Notes under the pieces: generated by a model | Database searches by the model: none | The model's input: only the letters and a program-made list of their open reading frames with translations | Told to the model about the DNA's origin: nothing | Source of the DNA: Ramlibacter cellulosilyticus | GTDB taxonomy: Bacteria; Pseudomonadota; Gammaproteobacteria; Burkholderiales; Burkholderiaceae_C | Length of the DNA stretch: 64,000 nt | Assembly: GCF_014297465.1 (NCBI RefSeq) | Contig: NZ_JACORT010000010.1 | Location: 182,783-246,782 of the forward strand | Direction of reading: 5' to 3' | Shown here: positions 58,501-64,000 of the stretch, piece after piece | Numbering within the stretch: position 1 is the stretch's first letter | Layout of the letters: every line of letters starts with the position of its first letter | Translations under genes and position numbers: made by a program

Positions 58501-60606
58501 AGCTTCGATGCGCTGGAGCGCCTGATCGCGTCGCAGGCCTACCGCCTCGCCGACTGGCGCGTGGCGAGCGACGACGTGAACTACCGGCGCTTCTTCGACG
58601 TGAACACGCTCGCCGGCCTGCGCATGGAACGCACCGAGGTCTTCGAGGCGACCCACCGCAAGGTGCTGCACTGGCTGCAGGACGGCCTGCTCTCGGGCCT
58701 GCGCATCGACCACCCGGACGGCCTCAGCGATCCGCTGGCCTACTTCGAGCAGCTGCAGTCCCGCTACGCAGGCCTGGCGGAAGTCGGCGGCCACCAGCCG
58801 CGGGCCCTCTACCTCGTGGTGGAGAAGATCCTCGCCGAGCACGAATCGCTGCCCGAGGACTGGCCGGTGCACGGCGACACGGGTTACCGTTTCGGCACGC
58901 TCGTCAACGGCCTCTTCGTCGAGCCGCGCAACGAGAATGCCATCCTCGCCGCGTACCAGGCCTTCACGGGCGAGACGACCAGCTTCGACGAAGTGCTGTA
59001 CCAGTGCAAGAAGCTGATCATCGAGACCTCGCTGTACTCGGAGCTGAACTGGCTCGCGCACACGCTGCACCGCCTCACGCGCGGCAACCGGCGCCGCTGC
59101 GACTTCACGCGCAACCGCCTGCGCTGGGCGATGGCCGAAGTCGCCGCCGCCTTCCCCGTGTACCGCACCTACCTGCGCACCGACGAAGCGGCAGGCGCCA
59201 TGGACCGCCGCCACATCGACTGGGCGATCGCCGCGGCGGAGCGGCGCCTGGGCAAGTCAGAAGCGACCGTGCTGCAGCACCTGAAGGAGGTCCTGCTCGG
59301 TGAAGGCGAGGCGGCGAACCTGCCGCAGGACATGCGGCGGCGCTTCCTCGCGCGCTGGCAGCAATTCACGGCGCCCGTGACGGCCAAGGCGATGGAGGAC
59401 ACCGCCTTCTACCGCTACGTGCCCCTGCTCTCGCTCAACGAGGTCGGCGGCGACCCGCGCAGCTTCGGCGTGTCCGTCGCGGCCTTCCACTTCGCCAACC
59501 AGCAGCGGCAGCGGCACCGCCCGCATTGCCTGCTCGGCACCTCCACCCACGACAGCAAGCGCGGCGAGGACCTGCGCGCGCGCATCGACGTGCTCTCCGA
59601 GATTCCCGCGCAGTGGGAGGACTGCCTGCTGCGCCTCTCGGGCTGGGCGCACCTGTACGTGACGAAGACGCCGGACCAGACCTGGCCGAGCAACAACGAC
59701 GTGTGGATCCTGTTCCAGACGCTCGTGGGCATGTGGCCCGCCGAGGCGCCGGACGAGGCGCAGCGCGAGGACCTGCGCCAGCGCGTGCAGGCCTACATGC
59801 GCAAGGCCGTGCGCGAGGCGAAGCTGAACACCACCTGGGTGTGCCCGGAGAACGAGTACGAGGAAGCGGTGGAGCGCTACGTCGACGGCGTGCTGCGCGC
59901 CGGCGCCAATCCCTTCGCGGACGAACTGCAGAAGATCACGGCGCGCATCGCGCCCTTCGGCTTCCGCAACAGCCTCGCGCAGGTGGCGCTGAAGTTCACG
60001 GCTCCCGGCGTGCCGGACGTCTACCAGGGCTGCGAGCAGTGGAACTTCAGCCTGGTGGACCCCGACAACCGCCGCCCCGTCGACTACGCGGCGCTGGCGC
60101 AGGAGCTGGAAGCCGTCAACGCCCTGTACCTGCAACGGTGGCCGGCAGCGCAGGAATGGGCGGCCCTGCACCGCAACGCGGCGAACGGGCGCATCAAGCA
60201 GCTGGTCACCTGGCGGCTGCTGCGCCTGCGCCGCGAGCGCAGCGCCCTGTTCCGGCAGGCGAACTACGTCGCCTTGTCGGTGGACGGTCCGGCGGAAGAA
60301 AATGCCGTCGCGTTCGCGCGCATCCACGAACGCGAAGCGGTGCTGGTCGTGACCGCGCGCCTCACCTGCACGCTGTGCCGCGGCGAGGACGCGAACTGGA
60401 GCCCGCGCCTGTGGCAGGGCACCACGGTGGGCTGCGGCCCGGAAGCCGCCGGCGTGCGGCGTTTCCGCCGCTGGCGCAACTGGCTCACGGGCGTGGAAAC
60501 CGTCCTGGGCAACGATGACGACGCCGCGATCGACCTGGAGGCGCTCTTCGCCGGCGCCGGCGGCTTGCCGTTCGTGGTGCTGGTGGCGGAAGCGGAGACC
60601 GCATGA
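55537..60606 (+). CDS. 4-alpha-glucanotransferase / malto-oligosyltrehalose synthase fusion (MalQ-TreY)
   Basis: One 1,689-residue frame joins two enzymes. Residues 1 to about 715 are a GH77 amylomaltase (MalQ): '[14 protein letters not shown]', '[15 protein letters not shown]', D466 in 'LRLDHVM', E510 in 'VIGEDLGNV' and D562 in '[12 protein letters not shown]'. Residues from about 727 are TreY (GH13_26): '[15 protein letters not shown]', '[11 protein letters not shown]', D1058 in 'LRIDHPDGL', E1096 in 'LVVEKIL', and D1339 in '[11 protein letters not shown]'. MalQ disproportionates short maltodextrins; TreY turns the reducing-end glucose into a trehalose unit. I see no stop or frameshift at the junction (near 57700). 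The ATG overlaps the treZ stop and the last codons overlap glgA by 4 nt. All catalytic residues of both halves are present, so both are likely active. Confidence 0.95.
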   Translation: MNSPADHPAISLAERARALGVADRYHGFWGKEETVPETVLQQAIAAMAGDGREPVAQHLGLPPVHVVREGEARDLRWTSHESTPARWTLSTDDAGTSVASGELQRSYQEARIALPAGLAAGYYRIALEGAPAGEHCRLVVAPAHCYVAPGLQQGERWWGCTIQLYALRSSRNWGVGDFGDLRRLCDAAAHQGASFIGLSPLHALFPHNPATASPYSPSSRKALNPIYLDVQALVDLSGCEEAQQKVQSEPFQEKLHALREAEMVDYEGVARAKEEVLRILWRHFERHELDKDRSRGAHFLAYMREREHSIGRHALFEALQDHLYAQDPAVWGWPAWPEEYRDVDGPAVRAFQQQHVSDVRFRFWLQWLAEVQLESCQRYARTRGMGIGLYCDLAVGVNGGGAETWMEHELFALGMHAGAPPDPLAPKGQDWGLPPWSPQRLKEARYQPFIDTLRANMRHSGALRLDHVMALMRLFWTGPDGGTYVEYPLEDLMAVLALESQRHQCMVIGEDLGNVAPRMREAMQAGNLLSYRPLLFEREEDGGFKRPAHWQPKALAVVSTHDLPTLRGFWLGEDIELSEKLHLYPDAAAHENQVLSRAQDRARLLLALQREDLLPEGSSVQPTSLPDATPAFVDAVYAFLARTPCWLVGVQLEDVTGQLLQVNVPGTTEDRFPNWRRKLSVTVEGLASDARWASLAAVLRAERSGPSPLETAPLELPALETASVPCGTYRVQFHKGFTFEDAAQALPYLQALGASHLYSSPYLRARPGSTHGYDIIDHGQLNPEVGDELAHARMCQALRRNGMGQILDIVPNHMGVLEADNAWWLDVLEHGRASSHAETFDIEWNPAQPEMAGRVLLPVLGDHFGKVLEAGEIQLYFEAEAGEFGLRYWDHRFPIDPSSYPEILSALPAPPARDDSEGDSHAVVASLLDAFGRLPSRDDPDEDQRRARVRDAAVYKRQLARLASHHEWLARWIEACVQRLNGQAGEPDSFDALERLIASQAYRLADWRVASDDVNYRRFFDVNTLAGLRMERTEVFEATHRKVLHWLQDGLLSGLRIDHPDGLSDPLAYFEQLQSRYAGLAEVGGHQPRALYLVVEKILAEHESLPEDWPVHGDTGYRFGTLVNGLFVEPRNENAILAAYQAFTGETTSFDEVLYQCKKLIIETSLYSELNWLAHTLHRLTRGNRRRCDFTRNRLRWAMAEVAAAFPVYRTYLRTDEAAGAMDRRHIDWAIAAAERRLGKSEATVLQHLKEVLLGEGEAANLPQDMRRRFLARWQQFTAPVTAKAMEDTAFYRYVPLLSLNEVGGDPRSFGVSVAAFHFANQQRQRHRPHCLLGTSTHDSKRGEDLRARIDVLSEIPAQWEDCLLRLSGWAHLYVTKTPDQTWPSNNDVWILFQTLVGMWPAEAPDEAQREDLRQRVQAYMRKAVREAKLNTTWVCPENEYEEAVERYVDGVLRAGANPFADELQKITARIAPFGFRNSLAQVALKFTAPGVPDVYQGCEQWNFSLVDPDNRRPVDYAALAQELEAVNALYLQRWPAAQEWAALHRNAANGRIKQLVTWRLLRLRRERSALFRQANYVALSVDGPAEENAVAFARIHEREAVLVVTARLTCTLCRGEDANWSPRLWQGTTVGCGPEAAGVRRFRRWRNWLTGVETVLGNDDDAAIDLEALFAGAGGLPFVVLVAEAETA

Positions 60607-62132
60607 AGATCCTGTTCGCGACGCCGGAGTGCGCGCCTTACGTGAAGACCGGCGGCCTTGGCGACGTCAGCGCCGCGCTGCCCGCGACCCTGGCCGCCCT
60701 CGGCCATGACGTCCACATCCTGATGCCCGCGTACAAGGGCATGAAGGTCAGTGGCGAGATCGGCGACGGCGTCGAGCTGCCGCCATGGGGCCCGTGGCCG
60801 GCCGCGCAGCTCGTGCCGGTGAAGATCCCCAACGGCGTGACGCTGCTGCTGCTGGCCTGCCCCAGCCTCTACCAGCGCCCGGGCGGCCCTTACGTCGATG
60901 CGAGCGGGCGCGACTACCACGACAACGCGCTGCGCTTCGGGCTGCTGTCCTGGGTCGCGGCGCAGATCGGCACCGTGCATTCGCCGCTGCGCGGATGGAC
61001 GGCGGACGTGGTGCACGCGAACGACTGGCCTTGCGGCCTGTCCATGCTGTACCTCGCGCAATCGCGCATGGTGCTGCCGCACGAAGCCACGGCCGCGGGA
61101 ATCGTCACCATCCACAACCTCGCCTTCCAGGGCGTGTTCCCCATGGGCAGCGCCGACCTGCTCGGGGTGCCGCACCACTGGCGCGGCATGGACGGCGTGG
61201 AGTTCTGGGGCCAGCTCTCCATGCTGAAGGCCGGCATCCAGTTCGCGGACGCGATCACCACCGTCAGCCCCACCTACGCTCGCGAGATCCAGACCCCGGC
61301 GCACGGCATCGGCTTCGATGGCATCCTGCGCGCGCGCTCTTCGCGGCTGCACGGGATCCTGAACGGCATCGACACGAAGCTGTGGGACCCCCGCGCCGAC
61401 GAACTGCTGCCCTTCCACTTCGGGCCCGACAACCTGCAGGGCAAGGCGCAGTGCAAGGCGGCGCTGCAGGCGCGCATGGGCCTGCCCGCGGATCCCAAGG
61501 CGATGGTGTTCGCCGTGGTGAGCCGGCTCACGCCGCAGAAAGGCATCGACCTGGTCCTCGGGGCGCTGCCGCGCCTGGTCGCATCGGGCGCGCAGTTCGT
61601 GGTGCTGGGCCAGGGCGAGCCCGGACTGCAGCAGGCGCTGAAGGACGCGGCGCAGAAGCATCCGAAGCAGGTGGCGGTGCAACTCGGTTTCGACGAAAGC
61701 CTGGCGCACCTCATCGAAGCCGGAGCGGACGTCTTCCTGATGCCTTCGCGCTTCGAGCCCTGCGGCCTCAACCAGATGTACAGCCAGGCCTACGGCACGC
61801 CGCCCATCGTCGGGCCGGTCGGCGGCCTGCTCGATTCGGTGACCGACGCCAGCGAGGACGCGCAGCACGGTACCGGCTTCGTGATGCGAGGCGTCGATCC
61901 GGCCGGACTCGACGACGCGATCGCGCGCGCCACCCGCCTCTGGCGCGAGCCGCAGCGCTGGCGGCGCATCCAGGCCAACGGCATGGCGCGCCACTTCGGC
62001 TGGGAAGACAGCGCCCTGCAGTACGTGGAGGTCTACGAGCGCGCGCTCATGGAGACCCGCGGCGCGGCCGCCGTCGGCACCACGGGCAGCAGCACCAGCA
62101 ACACCAACACCAACACCAACAGCTCACGCTGA
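60603..62132 (+). CDS. glgA: glycogen synthase (ADP-glucose, GT5)
   Basis: GlgA adds glucose from ADP-glucose to growing alpha-1,4 glucan. The 509-residue protein has the GT5 opening 'ATPECAPYVKTGGLGDVSAAL' with the ADP-glucose lysine K15, 'HANDWPCGL', 'FAVVSRLTPQKGIDLV', and the catalytic-loop motif 'SRFEPCGLNQMYSQAYGT' with E385. It closes the operon and overlaps the preceding gene by 4 nt. The C-terminus is a Ser/Thr/Asn tail (TNTNTNSSR) written by a short DNA repeat. Its end overlaps the convergent lysR gene by 9 nt. Confidence 0.96.
   Translation: MKILFATPECAPYVKTGGLGDVSAALPATLAALGHDVHILMPAYKGMKVSGEIGDGVELPPWGPWPAAQLVPVKIPNGVTLLLLACPSLYQRPGGPYVDASGRDYHDNALRFGLLSWVAAQIGTVHSPLRGWTADVVHANDWPCGLSMLYLAQSRMVLPHEATAAGIVTIHNLAFQGVFPMGSADLLGVPHHWRGMDGVEFWGQLSMLKAGIQFADAITTVSPTYAREIQTPAHGIGFDGILRARSSRLHGILNGIDTKLWDPRADELLPFHFGPDNLQGKAQCKAALQARMGLPADPKAMVFAVVSRLTPQKGIDLVLGALPRLVASGAQFVVLGQGEPGLQQALKDAAQKHPKQVAVQLGFDESLAHLIEAGADVFLMPSRFEPCGLNQMYSQAYGTPPIVGPVGGLLDSVTDASEDAQHGTGFVMRGVDPAGLDDAIARATRLWREPQRWRRIQANGMARHFGWEDSALQYVEVYERALMETRGAAAVGTTGSSTSNTNTNTNSSR
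62099..62120. repeat. (CAACAC)n microsatellite at the end of glgA
   Basis: Three copies of CAACAC plus CAAC in tandem encode the Asn-Thr repeat at the GlgA C-terminus. The copy number could vary by slippage without leaving the frame, because the unit is six bases. Confidence 0.8.
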
Positions 62133-63056
62133 TGCGGCGGGCGGCGCGGCGTCCAGGACGCGCTCGCCCACCATGTTGGAACCCAGGAAGTCCAGGAAGC
62201 GCCTCACCGCAGGCACCATCCCGCGCCGCGAAGGGAACACGGCCAGCACCTTCGATTCCGGCGGCTCCCACCCGGGGAGCACAGGCACCAAGTCGCCGCG
62301 CCGCAGTTCCTCGGTGCACAGGTAGTCCGGCAGCACGCACATGCCGGTGCCATGCAGCACCGCGTACTTCAGGGTGAACAGGTCGTCCGCGGTGTAGACC
62401 GGATGGTGCGCCAGCTCGTGCTGGGCGCCGCGCGGGCCGTGCAGGCGCCACGTGGCGCGGCCGTCGGCCGCCGACATCGCCACCGTCGGCAGGTTGCGCA
62501 GGTCGTCCGGGCCCTCGGGCTGGCCGAATCGCTGCAGCAATTGCGGGCTGGCGACCAGCACGCCGTGCGTCGGCCCCAGGTTCTTGATCACCAGCGTGCC
62601 GCTGTCGTCCAGGCTCGAGCGCACGCGCAGCGCCACGTCCACGCCTTCCTGCACCAGGTCCACCACGCGGTTGCTCACCTGCATGTCGATGCGCACCTGC
62701 GGGTGCGCCGCGAGGAAGCGCGGCAGCAGCGGGCCGATCGTCGTCTGCGCGAGGGTCACGGGGCACGTCACGCGCACCGTGCCGCGCGGCTCGTTGTGCA
62801 CCTGCGCCACGGCTTCCTCCGCGGCCTCGGCCTGCTCGCGCATCGCGACGCAATGCCGGTGGTAGACCTCGCCGGCCTGCGTGAGCGACAGCCGCCGCGT
62901 GGTCCGCTGCAGCAGGCGCACGCCCAGGCGCGCTTCCAGCTCGGCCACCCGGCGCGACAGCTTGGACTTCGGCAGGTCCAGCGCCCGGCCGGCCGCCGCG
63001 AAACCGCCGCGGTCCACGACCTCGGCGAAGAAGAGCATGTCGTTCAGGTCCTGCAT
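62124..63056 (-). CDS. LysR-family transcriptional regulator
   Basis: The 310-residue protein has the LysR winged-HTH at residues about 1-60 ('[27 protein letters not shown]') and an effector-binding domain from about residue 90 ('[28 protein letters not shown]'). The HTH recognition helix and the '[11 protein letters not shown]' wing match the subgroup that often controls adjacent FMN reductase or quinone-stress genes. It is divergent from the azoreductase-like gene, 112 bp apart, which makes that gene its likely target. AGGA precedes the ATG at 63056. Confidence 0.94.
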   Translation of the reverse strand: MQDLNDMLFFAEVVDRGGFAAAGRALDLPKSKLSRRVAELEARLGVRLLQRTTRRLSLTQAGEVYHRHCVAMREQAEAAEEAVAQVHNEPRGTVRVTCPVTLAQTTIGPLLPRFLAAHPQVRIDMQVSNRVVDLVQEGVDVALRVRSSLDDSGTLVIKNLGPTHGVLVASPQLLQRFGQPEGPDDLRNLPTVAMSAADGRATWRLHGPRGAQHELAHHPVYTADDLFTLKYAVLHGTGMCVLPDYLCTEELRRGDLVPVLPGWEPPESKVLAVFPSRRGMVPAVRRFLDFLGSNMVGERVLDAAPPAASA

Positions 63057-63076
63057 GATCGTCCTATGGATGGAAC

Positions 63077-63105
63077 AATCTATCCCGGAATTGGCGGCTT
63101 ATCAA
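63077..63105 (-). promoter_or_regulatory. sigma70 promoter of the lysR gene
   Basis: On the minus strand TTGATA (63105-63100), a 17-nt spacer and TAGATT (63082-63077) form a good promoter; transcription would start about 14 nt before the ATG. The palindrome ATCGATCGAT (63105-63114) lies at its upstream edge and toward azoR, a candidate regulator site in this 112-bp divergent gap. Confidence 0.6.
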
Positions 63106-63168
63106 TCGATCGATGCAGTCCGACAATACGTCCTGTCGCCCGCACCGGGCTCCCCACAGGAGAAGAGA

Positions 63169-63819
63169 ATGAAACTGCTGCACATCGATTCCAGCCCGCT
63201 GGGCGCCCAGTCCGTGTCCCGCGAGCTCACCCGCCGCGTCGTCGCCGAGTGGAAGGCGAACCATGCGGGCACCACCGTCGAGTACCTCGACCTGGCTGCC
63301 GACGCGCCGAGCCACCTCGACATCGACTCCCTGGGCTTCCGCCTGGGCCTGGATGCCGACAGCCTCACGGACGCGCAGAAGCGGGAGAACGCCCTCACCG
63401 AGCGCCTGCTGAACCAGTTCCTGGCCGCGGACGTGGTGGTGGTGGGCGCGCCCATGTACAACTTCTCGATCCCCAGCCAGCTCAAGGCCTGGATCGATCG
63501 CATCGCGCAGGCGGGCCGCACCTTCAAGTACACCGAGCAGGGCCCCGTGGGCCTGGCCGGCGGCAAGACGGTGATCGTCGCCTCCTCCCGGGGCGGTGCC
63601 TACGCCGGCAACCCGGCGCTGGCCTTCCTGGACCACCAGGAGAGCTACCTGAAGGCGATCTTCGGCTTCTTCGGCATCACCGACGTGCGCTTCGTGCGTG
63701 CCGAAGGGGTGGCGATGGGCGAAGCGGCGAAGGCGCAAGCCCTGGCCGCGGCGGACGCCGAGATCCAGGCGCACACGGCCGAAGCCGCGAACGAGGCGAA
63801 GGCCGCGATCCGGGCCTGA
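63169..63819 (+). CDS. azoR: FMN-dependent NADH-azoreductase-like quinone reductase
   Basis: The 216-residue protein has the flavodoxin-like AzoR fold: '[16 protein letters not shown]' (FMN phosphate site), '[19 protein letters not shown]' (isoalloxazine contact) and '[11 protein letters not shown]'. The family reduces quinones and azo compounds with NAD(P)H in two-electron steps and protects against thiol or quinone stress. AGGAGA is 5 nt before ATG 63169. The frame is open further upstream to 62881, but that part overlaps lysR on the other strand and is not used. The C-terminus is Ala-rich ([13 protein letters not shown]). Confidence 0.94.
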   Translation: MKLLHIDSSPLGAQSVSRELTRRVVAEWKANHAGTTVEYLDLAADAPSHLDIDSLGFRLGLDADSLTDAQKRENALTERLLNQFLAADVVVVGAPMYNFSIPSQLKAWIDRIAQAGRTFKYTEQGPVGLAGGKTVIVASSRGGAYAGNPALAFLDHQESYLKAIFGFFGITDVRFVRAEGVAMGEAAKAQALAAADAEIQAHTAEAANEAKAAIRA

Positions 63820-63821
63820 CC

Positions 63822-63846
63822 CGACGCGACGCGACGCGACGCGACG
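63822..63846. repeat. (CGACG)5 tandem repeat after azoR
   Basis: Five perfect copies of CGACG begin 3 nt after the azoR stop and run into a CA-rich stretch (CGCACGCACACGCACAC). Confidence 0.85.
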
Positions 63847-63869
63847 CGCACGCACACGCACACTGTCAT

Positions 63870-63885
63870 CCCCGCGCAGGCGGGG
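63870..63885. terminator. GC hairpin between azoR and the IS30-family element
   Basis: CCCCGC-GCAG-GCGGGG gives a 6-bp stem with a tetraloop. The sequence TCATCCCCGCG...GGCGGGG resembles the dispersed REP units common in Burkholderiales. No T-run follows, so its terminator role is unsure. Only about 7 nt separate it from the transposase stop. Confidence 0.45.
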
Positions 63886-63892
63886 GGCGGTC

Positions 63893-64000
63893 TCAAGGGA
63901 TCAATGCAACGCTGGCAGCCAGTCTTTCGACTGGCTTCTCAAATCCCAAAGTCTCTCTGGGACGGGTATTTAGCTTCCTTGCGATTTCGTCGAGCTGCTC
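63893..64000 (-). mobile_element. IS30-family transposase, C-terminal 35 residues (runs off the right edge)
   Basis: The minus strand reads EQLDEIARKLNTRPRETLGF followed by EKPVERLAASVALIP and a TGA at 63895-63893. 'LNTRPRETLGFEKP' is the family C-terminal motif (usual form LN.RPRKTLG..TP). The frame is open to the window edge. The terminal inverted repeat probably lies around the stop codon, beginning near GGCGGTCTCAAG, which I cannot confirm without the other end. Confidence 0.82.

Overview
The window is very GC-rich DNA (strong G/C bias at third codon positions) and is most consistent with a Burkholderiales bacterium, probably Comamonadaceae. The evidence is the aerobic benzoyl-CoA 'box' genes, a Liv-type aromatic-acid ABC transporter, the glycogen/trehalose operon and REP-like intergenic palindromes. 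The genus is an inference; Ramlibacter- or Variovorax-like is my guess.

Region 1 (1-34751, minus strand) is one uninterrupted reading frame that leaves the window on the left. It encodes at least 11,583 residues of a giant modular surface or secreted protein. In order it has: an N-terminal LEPR-XLL motif; about 1,250 residues of Ala/Thr/Val-rich repeats; a tandem pair of OmpA-like domains; thousands of residues of beta-strand repeats, including a regular array with a period of about 122 residues; a dockerin-like Ca-binding loop; Calx-beta-like modules; a set of 'GF-x-x-G' modules; RTX nonapeptide clusters; and two LamG-like domains. The very long open frames in other registers here are composition shadows.

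Region 2 (34752-36907) holds the upstream region of the giant gene, a tRNA-Pro(UGG) gene and a methyl-accepting chemotaxis protein.

Region 3 (36908-48009) is a benzoate module. boxR-boxC-boxB run on the minus strand. They are divergent from a flavodoxin, benzoate-CoA ligase, and a five-gene ABC importer (binding protein, two permeases, two ATPases). Benzoate would be imported, activated to benzoyl-CoA, epoxidised by BoxB and ring-opened by BoxC, under BoxR control. The reductase gene boxA is not here. The divergent promoters share one palindromic -10 element.

Region 4 (48010-62132) is a tightly overlapped operon glgB-glgC-glgX-treZ-(malQ-treY fusion)-glgA. It covers glycogen synthesis, debranching and conversion of maltodextrins to trehalose.

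Region 5 (62124-64000) has a LysR-type regulator divergent from an FMN-dependent azoreductase-like gene, then a short tandem repeat, a GC hairpin and the C-terminal end of an IS30-family transposase that runs off the right edge.
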